Assembly: GCF_040529055.1 (NCBI RefSeq)
Contig: NZ_CP132342.1
Coordinates: 2,292,001 to 2,356,000, forward strand
Reading direction: 5' to 3'
DNA from: Xanthomonas sontii
GTDB taxonomy: Bacteria > Pseudomonadota > Gammaproteobacteria > Xanthomonadales > Xanthomonadaceae
DNA length: 64,000 nt
Part shown: positions 9,299 to 17,702 of the stretch, piece after piece
How positions within the stretch are numbered: position 1 is the stretch's first letter
How the letters are laid out: each line of letters opens with the position of its first letter
Position numbers and translations under genes: made by a program
The notes under the pieces: generated by a model
The model's database searches: none
Seen by the model: only the letters and a program-made list of their open reading frames with translations
What the model was told of the DNA's origin: nothing

Positions 9299-9537
9299 TG
9301 GGTGTGGCTATGGACTATCGTGACGGTCAGCCTGTTTTGTTGGGCGACAGGGTGGATCTAGGAAGTGGCATGACGGGTACTGTTGTGGCTGTCATCGACA
9401 GAGGTGAGTTTTCTAGTAGATATCCTGCCGACGAGTGGGGCTATTTGTCAGTAGGCGCTTTAATTGAGTCGCCCACGGGCGGAGTGATGCATTGCATAGA
9501 TGCATTGCATGATTTTGAGCTGCTTGAGCGTAAATGA
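9298..9537 (+). CDS. Putative immunity protein for the orphan tip
   Basis: This 79-aa acidic protein has its ATG overlapping the stop of the orphan tip by one base (TAATG), indicating translational coupling. An alternative ATG lies at 9310 (MDYRDGQPVLLGDRV). The sequence contains MTGTVVAVIDRGEFS and EWGYLSVGALIES, with the look of a small beta-rich single-domain protein. No named family is claimed. Small genes of this form directly after Rhs tips are typically immunity genes, and the low GC matches the adjacent tip. Confidence 0.72.
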   Translation: MGVAMDYRDGQPVLLGDRVDLGSGMTGTVVAVIDRGEFSSRYPADEWGYLSVGALIESPTGGVMHCIDALHDFELLERK

Positions 9538-9840
9538 AATGGGCTTTAAGTTCTTGTCAGTCGTTATGCTTGATCGCTCGGGAGTTTTTGATCAGCCGCC
9601 CTCCCGCCAACGCCAGGCAGAACCCGTTGACGCTTAACATCGTTCGCTTAAGGAGAAAGTCATGGAGAATGGATTCATGGCGACCGACTGGCGAGACTAC
9701 GACGACAAGGTCAGGCTTCATAGTCGGTGATCCCGCTAAGAGGACACTGCCACGCATCTTGTTAGGCGCTCCACCTCTTTATTCTCTAGTTTGGGTCGGT
9801 GTGGGGGGGCTTGGCTATTGGTGAGAGCATTAACTATAGC
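9538..9840. other. Decayed DNA between orphan tips
   Basis: No intact gene. A strong ribosome-binding-like AAGGAG precedes an ATG at about 9663 whose frame ends after 22 codons (MENGFMATDWRDYDDKVR...). Downstream a G7 run (9803-9809) and codons resembling GGLGYW recall the Gly-rich entry of the preceding tip. The stretch probably holds fragments of earlier tip and immunity cassettes. Confidence 0.4.
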
Positions 9841-10209
9841 TGCGAATAATTTTCAAAAGATAGTCCAGTGGCTGATCTCTATGACTGGACTCATCCTCAG
9901 TACTCGCAGTCTTCTGATGAGCCAGCTATAGATGATATTGCCGTTGAAGGCGGTTCCTGTTCTTTGTCCCGATAGATTTTGGGTGGCTTTAGTTGTATGT
10001 TTTGTGACAATCAGGATGGACATAGTCCCGATAACTGCTCTAATGGTGATCAGCAGTCGGCACCAAGTTATGGGCGAGGTGCTACCTTGTCTGAAGCAAA
10101 GAGAATGGCTGAAAAGAATGCCAAGGATAATCTTGGTGCAAAATCAACGCACCATGTTCAATGTCGTTGTACAGGGCCTAAAGGAGATAGGATTATTCCG
10201 CATGGATAA
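9841..10209 (+). pseudogene. Decayed second Rhs toxin tip
   Basis: Frame 1 through this stretch reads DSPVADLYDWTHPQYSQSS... and ends with KDNLGAKSTHHVQCRCTGPKG before the TAA at 10207-10209, but it is broken by stops at about 9847 and 9973. The last 76 codons (from a TTG at 9979) remain open. The end overlaps the next gene by 8 bp, the usual tip/immunity arrangement. No Rhs core repeat precedes it, so it looks like a displaced tip fragment that has decayed. Confidence 0.6.
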
Positions 10210-10738
10210 GGATTCTGAACAATTGCTGCTGGCGGATGCCAAGTACTTTATTGAGCGTGGTGAGTATGCTCGCGCTTATGAAAAGCTCGCTGAGCTCGTG
10301 GTCAAGGAGAATCCAGAGGCTCTATTTTTATGTTCAACCTTTAGCTCCTCTGCTGACGAAAGCGACAATGACTTTGAAGTAAGAAGTCTAAAATTTTTGG
10401 CGAGGTCGGCAGAACTGGGCTTCGCTCCTGCCATGTATGCTCTTGCTGTGTGTTATGCCAATGGTGATTTAGTTAGTCAGTCCGATAGCCAGGCTGCATA
10501 TTGGTATAAGGCGGCTGCCGAGAGCGGTAGTGACTCTGCGAAGCTTCATTATGCAATTGCCCTCTTGGATGGCGTCGGTGTGGCTAAGGATACCGCTGCT
10601 GGCTTGAGGTTAATGCAGGAGCTTCTAGATGCTAGAAATGTAGAGGCGGAAGGAATTTTTCCTGAAATTAGCGATCGTTTTCCTGGGTTGCTAATAAGAA
10701 GGAGCTTGGGTGGTGCGGCATCTCGGGAAATTCAGTGA
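10202..10738 (+). CDS. Sel1-repeat protein, putative immunity protein
   Basis: The chosen ATG at 10202 overlaps the end of the decayed tip. The frame is open further upstream, but that part runs over the tip relic. The protein has 178 aa. Residues 60-140 contain Sel1-like alpha/alpha repeats: GFAPAMYALAVCYANGD, then AAYWYKAAAESGSDSAKLHYAIALLDGVGV. No signal peptide is visible, so it is likely cytoplasmic. Sel1-type proteins recur as immunity or adaptor proteins beside polymorphic toxins, which fits the context. Low GC marks it as part of the horizontally variable cassette. Confidence 0.75.
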   Translation: MDKDSEQLLLADAKYFIERGEYARAYEKLAELVVKENPEALFLCSTFSSSADESDNDFEVRSLKFLARSAELGFAPAMYALAVCYANGDLVSQSDSQAAYWYKAAAESGSDSAKLHYAIALLDGVGVAKDTAAGLRLMQELLDARNVEAEGIFPEISDRFPGLLIRRSLGGAASREIQ

Positions 10739-10816
10739 TTTTGGTGAGGTGGCGCCAGAGTGTTTTTTCTAATTTCATGCTGAATATTTTGATGCGAATG
10801 GCTCGCCGGAATCCTT

Positions 10817-11185
10817 GTGCTGCGAATTGAATTTCGTGACGATTTTAGGGGTGAAGATGTGCTGATTATCACGGGGAAACCCGGTGATATGCAGGCGCTG
10901 AGTGAAGCCCTGTACGCATGGAGCGCATGTCCAGACGATAAGCTTGTGTCCTCAATGGTGCCCGAATGTGAGGGGGTCAAGATTACGTTGCAGGCACACG
11001 ACTCATCGTGCGCGTCAACAGCGAGCGATTCTCCTGCTGGGGTCATCTGGCGCATCGGCGAGGATGCTGCTCGTCATCTTGCCGACCTCATCGGCCAACT
11101 CTCCCAGCATCCACGGCCAGCGCATCTCTATCTTGATTTTGAGGGCTATACGCGGACCATCATCATTTCGATGGATGAGTACTGA
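10817..11185 (+). CDS. Hypothetical protein, possible immunity protein
   Basis: This 122-aa protein has a GTG start (MLRIEFRDDFRGEDVLIITG). It has no signal peptide or membrane segment. Its short alternating hydrophobic stretches (DVLIITG, VKITLQAH, HLYLDFEGYTRTIIIS) suggest a small alpha/beta protein. No family was recognised. It sits between a Sel1 and an ankyrin protein, all short, same-strand and downstream of toxin tips, so an orphan immunity gene is the simplest reading. Start choice is uncertain because no ATG lies near. Confidence 0.62.
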   Translation: MLRIEFRDDFRGEDVLIITGKPGDMQALSEALYAWSACPDDKLVSSMVPECEGVKITLQAHDSSCASTASDSPAGVIWRIGEDAARHLADLIGQLSQHPRPAHLYLDFEGYTRTIIISMDEY

Positions 11186-11243
11186 TCATCGGGCGCTACA
11201 TTGAGCAATGGAAACTTTGTAGTTATAAATGTGGGTGTAGTAA

Positions 11244-11627
11244 ATGAATGGCTCGTATGATGTGGAGGCTGCGCTTTCCGCTTTCAGGCAGCTGGCAATG
11301 TTCGGGGATTGCGAGGTAAGCGGACCTGAGAGTCCCGGGATGGATGGCGATACGCCGTTGCACATTGCGGCAATGGAGGGTGATCTTAAGGTGGTAGAGC
11401 TTTTTATCCCGTTCGTAAAAAACATCGACATCAAAGGCGGTATTGGTTCTTCGCCTCTTCACTATGCTGTCAGATGGGGCCATCCTGAGGTTGCGAAGCT
11501 TCTTTTGAGGCATGGCGCCGATATCAACTTACAGGACGACTATGGGGACACGCCCTTGCGTCTGATGAAAGGCCAAGCCTGCTTCCACGCAATCCTGCAG
11601 GAGCGAGCGGGCCAAGCTACTCCCTGA
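11244..11627 (+). CDS. Ankyrin-repeat protein, putative immunity protein
   Basis: This 127-aa protein has two clear ankyrin repeats: DGDTPLHIAAMEGDLKVVEL (about residue 34) and SSPLHYAVRWGHPEVAKLLL followed by HGADINLQDDYGDTPL. It has no signal peptide and is probably cytoplasmic. Short ankyrin proteins often serve as immunity or binding proteins at Rhs and other polymorphic toxin loci. It is the last gene of the cassette region; GC content rises again directly after it. Confidence 0.8.
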   Translation: MNGSYDVEAALSAFRQLAMFGDCEVSGPESPGMDGDTPLHIAAMEGDLKVVELFIPFVKNIDIKGGIGSSPLHYAVRWGHPEVAKLLLRHGADINLQDDYGDTPLRLMKGQACFHAILQERAGQATP

Positions 11628-11718
11628 CACCAGCAGCCCATTCAATCCCATCCCGCTCTGCCGCATGATGTAAGGCCACGCGCCCCTCCCGCTCGCCCTC
11701 CCAACACCGGAGCCTCCC

Positions 11719-12783
11719 ATGCCGCAACGCCGCCACTTCCTGAAAACCGCCGCCTTCGGCGCCCTGGCCGCCGGGTTGGGCGGTGTGCTTCCTGGCGCAC
11801 GCGCCGCCGTGGCCAAGGCGCAAGCCAAGGCCGGCGTCGGCCCCTTGCCACAGGGTGCAGCACGGGTGATCTCGACTTGGGACTTCGGCGTCGCCGCGAA
11901 CCAAGCTGCTTGGCAGGTGCTGTCGCGCGGTGGCGCGGCGCTGGATGCGGTGGAGGCCGGGGTGCGGGTGCCGGAGGCGGATCCGGACAATCACACGGTG
12001 GGGCTGGGCGGGTATCCCGACCGGGATGGGCGGGTCACGCTGGATGCCTGCATCATGGATCACACCGGCGGCTGCGGGTCGGTCGCGGCGCTGGAGGACA
12101 TCGTGCATGCGATCTCGGTGGCGCGGCGGGTGATGGAGAAGACGCCGCATGTGATGCTGGTCGGCGATGGCGCGCTGCAGTTCGCGCTGGCGCAGGGGTT
12201 CGAGCGCACCAAGCTGCTCACGCCCGCGTCGGAACAGGCGTGGAAGGAGTGGCTGAAGACGTCGCACTACGCACCCGAGGCCAATATCGAGAACCGTGCC
12301 TATCGCCGCGGCACGCTGCCCGGCGGCAAGGACAACCACGACACCATCGGCATGCTGGCGCTGGATGCGCACGGCAATCTGTCCGGTGCCTGCACCACCA
12401 GCGGCATGGCCTGGAAGATGCACGGCCGGGTCGGCGATAGCCCGATCATCGGGGCGGGGCTGTACGTGGACAACGAGGTGGGCGGGGCGACTTCCACCGG
12501 CGTCGGCGAGGAGGTGATCCGCAACGTCGGCAGTTTCGCGGTGGTGGAGATGATGCGGCAGGGCAAGAGCCCGGCCGAGGCCTGCCGCGAGGTGGTGATG
12601 CGCATCGTGCGGCGCAAGCCGGAACTCACCCGCGATCTGCAGGTGGGGTTCCTGGCGATGAACAAGCGCGGCGAGGTCGGTGCGTTCGCGATCCAGCCCG
12701 GTTTCAGTTACGCGGTCTGCGATGCGCAGCGGCAGGATCTGCTGCTGCCCGGGCAGAGCCATTTCGCGGCGCCGGCGGCATGA
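11719..12783 (+). CDS. N4-(beta-N-acetylglucosaminyl)-L-asparaginase (glycosylasparaginase)
   Basis: This 354-aa protein belongs to the Ntn-hydrolase asparaginase 2 / glycosylasparaginase family. The N-terminus MPQRRHFLKTAAFGALAAGL is a likely Tat or Sec signal. The autoprocessing site is HDTIGML: cleavage before T209 would expose the catalytic Thr. Downstream, ACTTSGMAWKMHGRVGDSPI and YVDNEVGGATSTG match substrate-binding segments of glycosylasparaginases. The family splits the GlcNAc-Asn bond, the last step of N-glycan breakdown, which would complement the nix cluster further along this window. The stop overlaps the cutC start (ATGA), so the two are co-transcribed. Confidence 0.9.
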   Translation: MPQRRHFLKTAAFGALAAGLGGVLPGARAAVAKAQAKAGVGPLPQGAARVISTWDFGVAANQAAWQVLSRGGAALDAVEAGVRVPEADPDNHTVGLGGYPDRDGRVTLDACIMDHTGGCGSVAALEDIVHAISVARRVMEKTPHVMLVGDGALQFALAQGFERTKLLTPASEQAWKEWLKTSHYAPEANIENRAYRRGTLPGGKDNHDTIGMLALDAHGNLSGACTTSGMAWKMHGRVGDSPIIGAGLYVDNEVGGATSTGVGEEVIRNVGSFAVVEMMRQGKSPAEACREVVMRIVRRKPELTRDLQVGFLAMNKRGEVGAFAIQPGFSYAVCDAQRQDLLLPGQSHFAAPAA

Positions 12784-13568
12784 GCGGGAGCGTGCCGATG
12801 GGCCTGGAGGTGGCCGCCGATGCGATCGGCTCGGCGCTGGCCGCGCAGGATGGCGGGGCGATGCGGGTGGAATTGTGCGGCGGCCTGGATGGCGGTGGGC
12901 TGACGCCGTCGTTCGGCACGCTGGCGGCGGTGCGCGATCGGTTGCGCATTCCGCTGTACGTGCTGATCCGTCCGCGGGTCGGAGATTTCGTGTTCGACGC
13001 TGCCGAAGTGGAGGCGATGCGTCGCGACGTGGAGCAGTGCGTGCGCCTGGGCTGCGACGGCGTGGTGCTCGGCGCGCTGACCGCGGACGGCGAGGTGGAC
13101 ACGGCGACGATGCGCGAGTTGATCGCCGCGGCCGGGCCGCTCGGCGTCACCTTCCATCGTGCCTTCGATGTCAGTGCCGATCCGCGGCGTGCGCTGGAGG
13201 ATGTGATCGCGCTGGGCTGCGAGCGGGTGCTGACTTCCGGTGCGCGCGAGACCGCGGAAGACGGCGCCGACCTGATCGCCGAGCTGGTGCAGCAGGCCGG
13301 CACGCGCTTGAGCGTGATGCCGGGGTCCGGCGTCACCGAAGCCAACCTGGCGCAGTTGCGTGCGCGCACCGGCGCGCGCGAGTTCCATGGCTCGGCGCGT
13401 GGGCCGCTGGCGTCGCGGGCGACGTCGCCGCATCCGCATGTGCGCAGCCTGGGCGGCGACCGCATGCAGACCGATGTGGCGCGGGTGCGGCGGATGGTGG
13501 CGTTGCTGGAGGAGCCGGGACCGGGGACCCGGGGCCCGGGACCCGGAACGCCGCATCCCCCAGCCTGA
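12780..13568 (+). CDS. cutC: CutC family protein
   Basis: This 262-aa TIM-barrel protein of the CutC family shows LEVAADAIGSALAAQDGGA, RVELCGGLDGGGLTPS near the N-terminus, then IPLYVLIRPRVGDFVF and VTFHRAFDVSADPRRAL. The family was linked to copper homeostasis in E. coli, though its biochemical role is unsettled. The ATG overlaps the preceding stop by 4 bp. The last dozen residues before the end (EEPGPGTRGPGPGT) are encoded by an intergenic-type GC-rich palindrome, so the natural C-terminus probably ended near residue 247. Confidence 0.9.
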   Translation: MSGSVPMGLEVAADAIGSALAAQDGGAMRVELCGGLDGGGLTPSFGTLAAVRDRLRIPLYVLIRPRVGDFVFDAAEVEAMRRDVEQCVRLGCDGVVLGALTADGEVDTATMRELIAAAGPLGVTFHRAFDVSADPRRALEDVIALGCERVLTSGARETAEDGADLIAELVQQAGTRLSVMPGSGVTEANLAQLRARTGAREFHGSARGPLASRATSPHPHVRSLGGDRMQTDVARVRRMVALLEEPGPGTRGPGPGTPHPPA

Positions 13569-13622
13569 TCTGTCTCTGCTACGGCAGCGCTTTGCTCTTG
13601 CTTTCCCGGGTCCCCGGTCCCG
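13516..13622. repeat. Inverted GC-rich repeat spanning the cutC 3' end
   Basis: CGGGACCGGGGACCCGG at 13516-13532 recurs as its exact reverse complement at 13606-13622. The left arm lies in the cutC coding sequence and the right arm between the convergent stops of cutC and the sialidase-like gene. The pair could form a long hairpin and act as a bidirectional terminator. Confidence 0.8.
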
Positions 13623-13644
13623 GGCCCCGGGCCCCGAGCAAGAT

Positions 13645-14736
13645 TCACCCGCCGCCGGCAGGCGCCGCTGACTCCGCGCCCAGCCGCTTCGGATCCAGCA
13701 CCACATGCTTGATCCGCGTGCGCTTCCACGTGTAGCTGATGTGCACCTGGCCATCGCGGGCCTGGATCACCGCGGGATAGGAGAACTCGTCCTTGGGGCT
13801 GTCTTCCAGGGTCAGCACGCGGGTCCAGTGCAGGCCGTCGGCGGACAGGGCGACGGCGAGCACGCCGCGGCCGTCCCACCAGTCCTTGCCTGCCTCGGTC
13901 GGGTTGTAGACCAGCAGCGAGCGGCCGTCGGCCAGCACCACGGCGTCGGTGCCGGAATTGGGATTGGCCAGGTCGAGCAGGGTCATCGGTTCCCAGGTGC
14001 GGCCGTTGTCGCGCGACCATGTGCTGAACACGTGGTTCTGCTGGCTGCGGCCCACCGCCTGCAGTCGGCCGTCCTTGTGCAGCAGCACGCTGGGCTGGAT
14101 CGCGCCGATCCTGGCCGGATCGTTCATCGCCGGGCCGCGGGTCCAGTGCGCGCCGTTGTCGTCGGACCATTCCATGTGCGCCACCCAGCCGGCGTCTTCG
14201 CTGCTGCTGGGGCTGAGGATGCGGCCGCTCGGCAACTGCAACGGCTTGTTCTTGATCGGGCCGAGGATGCCGTCGGGCAGACGCTCGGGCGTGGACCAGT
14301 GATGGCCACCATCGCTGGACGTGGTCTGCATGCCCCACCAGCGCTTCGGGTCCGGACCCACCTTGTAGAACAGCCGCAGCGGCCCTTGCGCAGGCTGGAA
14401 CAGCACCGGATTCCAGGTCGGCAACGGCTTGCCCTGCGGCTGCGCGCCGTCGGCCACGCGCTGCGCCGGCTGCCAGCCGTGCGCATCGCGACGCGCCACC
14501 CAGATGGCGACGTCGTCGGCCCCCTCGTGGCGGCCGCCGAACCAGGCCGCGAGCAGGCCGTCGCGGGTTTCCACCAAGGTGGAGGCGTGGCACTGCGCGG
14601 TCGGCGCCTGCGCGTTGACGAATTCGCTATAGACGATGGGCGAGGGCGGTGCCTGTGGCGGGGCGACGGCGGCCGGGCCGGCGATAGCGCGCACCGCGAA
14701 CAGCGACAGCAACGGAAACAGCGAAGGCGACATCAT
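13645..14736 (-). CDS. Sialidase/BNR-repeat family exported protein
   Basis: This 363-aa protein has a signal peptide (MMSPSLFPLLSLFAVRAIAG; M at 14733 is an alternative start). It has several Asp-box/BNR-like segments: SSDGGHHWSTPE, SDDNGAHWTRGP, SRDNGRTWEPM, SADGLHWTRV. These are typical of six-bladed propellers of the sialidase superfamily. Related proteins are annotated exo-alpha-sialidase, but xanthomonads rarely encounter sialic acid, so the true substrate may be another sugar acid or rhamnose-linked glycan. It lies convergent to cutC and divergent to a fucosidase remnant. Confidence 0.82.
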   Translation of the reverse strand: MMSPSLFPLLSLFAVRAIAGPAAVAPPQAPPSPIVYSEFVNAQAPTAQCHASTLVETRDGLLAAWFGGRHEGADDVAIWVARRDAHGWQPAQRVADGAQPQGKPLPTWNPVLFQPAQGPLRLFYKVGPDPKRWWGMQTTSSDGGHHWSTPERLPDGILGPIKNKPLQLPSGRILSPSSSEDAGWVAHMEWSDDNGAHWTRGPAMNDPARIGAIQPSVLLHKDGRLQAVGRSQQNHVFSTWSRDNGRTWEPMTLLDLANPNSGTDAVVLADGRSLLVYNPTEAGKDWWDGRGVLAVALSADGLHWTRVLTLEDSPKDEFSYPAVIQARDGQVHISYTWKRTRIKHVVLDPKRLGAESAAPAGGG

Positions 14737-14852
14737 GTGGTACGGTCCTGGCCCGCAAATGGGAATACCTATTTATCATCAATTAAATACCATGTGCTGA
14801 CACCACCGGTAGCGCCCCCTGTCTGCCCGACCGACGATTGCGCGGAATCGCA

Positions 14853-15670
14853 ATGCCGGACCGTCCGCTCTCTCCGCTCCGCCGGCTGGCCGCATTCGGC
14901 CTGAATGTTCTGGCCGCGCCGCCGCTGCTCGCCGAGAACTTCGCCGGCGCCGCGCTGTTCGAGTACGGCGACGTGCGCTGGGTCGGCAACGAAGCGGGCG
15001 TGATCGAAGGCGAGAACTGGAACGCTATCGACCGCCACGGCGACCTGCGCTGGCGCCCGGTCGAGGGGGATACGCCGCTGCACAAGCTGCAGTGGTTCTG
15101 GCACCCGAACAGCGACCAGACGCTGAAGAGCGTCGGCGAGCTGGTGCAGATCTGGGAAGACAGCGTCGGCCGCGGCGGGCAACTGGTGCTGGGCATCGCC
15201 CCGGGCAAGCGTGGCCTGCCGCCCGAAGCCGACGTCAAGCGGCTGGAGGAAATGGGCCAGGCGCTGCAGGCGCGCTACGGCGCCGATCGCAACCTGGTGC
15301 GCGGCCGGCTCAAGAGCGACGACAGTATCGCCGCGGCGGTGGACGGCGACCGCGACACCTTCTGGAGCGCACCGGACGGCTCGCACCACGCCACCCTGGA
15401 ACTGCATTCAAGCAGCCGGTGACCTTCGACACCGCGCTCTCGATGGAATGGCTCAACGACGGCCAACTGGTGCAGAAGTACGCGGTGGAAGTGTTCCGCG
15501 ACGGCGCCTGGGTCAAGGTGGCGCAGGCACAGGCGATCGGCCACATGAAGATCGATCACTTCCCCGCGGTCACCGCCTCGCGCGTGCGCCTGAACATCCT
15601 GTCCAGCGTCGACGCCGCACATATCCGCGAGTTCCAGTTGTTCAGTGTGGGCGCTGCCGCTGCGCGCTGA
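14853..15670 (+). pseudogene. GH29 alpha-L-fucosidase remnant, truncated and frameshifted
   Basis: From ATG 14853 a signal-like start (MPDRPLSPLRRLAAFGLNVLA) runs into ENFAGAALFEYGDVRWVGNEAGVIEG, followed by the GH29 stretch WFWHPNSDQTLKSVGELVQIWEDSVGRGG. The N-terminal catalytic half with the nucleophile Asp is missing, so an internal deletion joined the signal region to the domain end. The frame ends at 15422. The C-terminal F5/8-type domain continues in another frame (FKQPVTFDTALSMEW...) to 15670, with the shift near 15410. At least two lesions make this a pseudogene. The intact GH29 gene at 51421-53115 is its family counterpart. Confidence 0.85.
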
Positions 15671-15695
15671 TCCCTGCCTGCGGCATGCAACCGAA

Positions 15696-15727
15696 GCCGT
15701 GCCCGGCGATGCCGGGTGCGGCTTTTT
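15696..15727 (+). terminator. Rho-independent terminator
   Basis: GCCGTGCCCGGC (15696-15707) pairs with GCCGGGTGCGGC (15711-15722), with two G-U pairs and a GAT loop, followed by TTTTT. It lies 26 bp after the fucosidase remnant. Confidence 0.85.
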
Positions 15728-16455
15728 CGTTGGAGTTGTGCGCTGCGTCTTGGCAAGAGCGCCGGCTTGCAGGCGCGATTCCAAAAATCGCTGCGAAGAA
15801 GACGGCGCGCGCCGCAGGGCAACTCCCCTCTCCCCCCGGGAGAGGGGTCGGGGGTGAGGGTACGGCGCGAGCGTAGCCCCTCCTCGCGATTCGTGATCAA
15901 CAGTCGACGATGCATGCGTCCGCCCCAGACTCTGCAAGGCATGCCCGTGTCTGGCGGGCGCCGTGACGCAAGCGGCAAGAGCGGACCTGGAGCCGGAGCC
16001 TTTTGCGACGTCGTCCTCGGTGCTTGGAGCGCGTGTTGTCCGGGCCGAACGCCATAAGGTGTGCGCCGGAGCGAGCGGTGGCTACCGCCAGAATGTGGTG
16101 TGTTGCTATTGCCCGCATGCAAGGTGCGAGGATTGTCTGGAGTATGTCTACTAATGTGGACAAAGCCTGCTGTCTGCTGCGCGGGCTATGCAGGAACTGC
16201 GCATTGCAGCCGATCACGATAGGAGTGCGTTGCAACGTCGAGTGGCACAAGCAAAGCATCTGAGGTTGGCTGTCGTCGCTATGTCGTGCGCTGCAGCGCA
16301 GCCTTGGTCGCCGCCGTTTCGGGGCGTTGCCTCCTCGATGGTGCCGGCCCGCTCTACTTCTACGCTCGTCGTTGCACGTAGCGATACCGTCCTCGGCCGC
16401 CTGATCCGATGCGCAGGGCTCACGGCATCGGCCATTCCTCTCTCAGCAGCGAACC
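15728..16455. other. Gene-free stretch with one intergenic hairpin
   Basis: No gene could be supported in about 730 bp. A hairpin of CCCCTCTCC (15825-15833) with GGAGAGGGG (15839-15847), followed by TCGGGGGTGAGGG, looks like a common xanthomonad intergenic repeat. The rest upstream of the Reb-like gene shows no family signal and may hold its promoter. Confidence 0.5.
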
Positions 16456-17058
16456 ATGACAGTTCCCAACGGCGCCAATGCACAGATCACCGACGCGGCG
16501 ACGGTGTCCATCCCACCGGCCGCGCCCACCGGCGCCTCTGCCGCGACACCGGCTGCAACAGCGACCGATCGTGGCGAGCTCGGCGACCCGGCCGGCGCGG
16601 CAGCCGCCACATCGCCGCCCGTGTCACCAACGCCGCCATCCATGCTGAAGACGCTCGACGCACACATGCTCGCGCAGCCCGAGGCGGCAGGGCCGGCCTG
16701 CGACGCGCTCAACAGCACGATCGTGCGGGGCGTACAGCGCAGCGATGCCGAAACCATGGCCTATGCACCGTCGCAGGTTGAGGTCGGCTCGAACATGCGG
16801 ATCAGACAGGCGCAGGGCCTGGTCGCGCCATCGGCGGCGGTCTATTTCGACGGCGTCAGCAAGACGGCGCTGGCCAGCCAGAGCGTGCTGCTCAAAAACC
16901 TGGCCGAGAACAAGCCGGAGCAGGCCGCCGAGGATGCGCTGGGAGTACTGGCCACCGACGTGCTGGTCGGTGCCGCCGCGGAGGTCGCAGCCGCTGCTGG
17001 CGCGCTGGAGGCCGCCGGCTTGCCCATCGACAAGATCGACCAGAGCATCGCCAAGTAG
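16456..17058 (+). CDS. Reb-like protein of the R-body locus
   Basis: This 200-aa protein begins MTVPNGANAQITDAATVS, closely resembling the RebB N-terminus at 18076 (MAFPTAVNDQITDAVTQS). Residues 20-65 are an Ala/Pro/Thr-rich spacer. Residues 100-200 are helical and Ala-rich (AVYFDGVSKTALASQSVLLK, LGVLATDVLVGAAAEVAAAA). I read it as a divergent Reb-family member with an inserted linker. R-bodies are ribbon-like protein coils that extend under a trigger such as low pH and rupture membranes. No signal peptide is visible. The start has no strong ribosome binding site. Confidence 0.6.
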   Translation: MTVPNGANAQITDAATVSIPPAAPTGASAATPAATATDRGELGDPAGAAAATSPPVSPTPPSMLKTLDAHMLAQPEAAGPACDALNSTIVRGVQRSDAETMAYAPSQVEVGSNMRIRQAQGLVAPSAAVYFDGVSKTALASQSVLLKNLAENKPEQAAEDALGVLATDVLVGAAAEVAAAAGALEAAGLPIDKIDQSIAK

Positions 17059-17138
17059 GCGGACATGGTGCGCGGCCGCAAGTCCGCGTCCACCTAGGCC
17101 GTTCGCACAACCGGTTTCACTTCACGCAGGGGAGCACC

Positions 17139-17702
17139 ATGCAAGCCAACCAAACATCCGATTTCGCCACGCTGCGCCAGCTCACCGAGAGCTGGTTGCG
17201 TCGCCCGCTGCTTCCTCTCGAGCAGGAGCAACTGCGGCGCTTCGCGTCAGAATCGTCCGCGCCGCCGGTAGCGCCTGCCGCCGAAACGGCCGGTGCGTCG
17301 CCGTCGCTGATCGATGCCGAGCGCGAGCGCGTGAAAGGCTTGATCCAGCAGATGCAGCAGACGATGCAGAACAGCAGAGTCGCGCTGGACGGCGCCACCG
17401 CGGCCAGCGAAGCGGCGGTGCTCAAGGCGGTCCAGTCGGCCAGTTCGCTAGACCAGCTACCACCGGGCCAGTTACGTCCGCCGCAGAGCGGCGAGGGCGG
17501 CAGCAATCACCTGGTGATGGCGCAGATCCCCGATCGCCTGGCCAATCTCGTGCAGGCCGAAGTGCGCGCGTGCTTGGAGCGCGAGTTCGCGAGCCTGGCC
17601 CAGCAGATGCAGGCGGTGGTCGAGGCGGCGCGTGCGCAGGGGCTTATCGCGGATGCGCCGGCCGCGGAGCCGGGAGCACCATCGCCGCCTCCCGCTGCCT
17701 GA
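17139..17702 (+). CDS. Unrecognised coiled-coil protein in the R-body locus
   Basis: This 187-aa protein starts after a good ribosome binding site (GGGGAG 17130s). Residues 15-40 hold a short helical segment (LRQLTESWLRRPLLPLEQEQ). Residues 62-112 (ERERVKGLIQQMQQTMQNSR...) and 130-165 (LANLVQAEVRACLEREFASL) look coiled-coil. The C-terminus is Ala/Pro-rich. No family was recognised. It lies 80 bp after the Reb-like gene and upstream of rebB on the same strand, so an assembly or regulatory role in R-body formation is possible but unproven. Confidence 0.6.
   Translation: MQANQTSDFATLRQLTESWLRRPLLPLEQEQLRRFASESSAPPVAPAAETAGASPSLIDAERERVKGLIQQMQQTMQNSRVALDGATAASEAAVLKAVQSASSLDQLPPGQLRPPQSGEGGSNHLVMAQIPDRLANLVQAEVRACLEREFASLAQQMQAVVEAARAQGLIADAPAAEPGAPSPPPAA

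Noticed and set aside
9534..9824. 96-codon frame between orphan tips
   Set aside because: Composition and context fit decayed cassette DNA; no similarity or start signal.
15963..16263. Short open frames upstream of the Reb-like gene
   Set aside because: Arg/Cys-rich random composition with no start signal.
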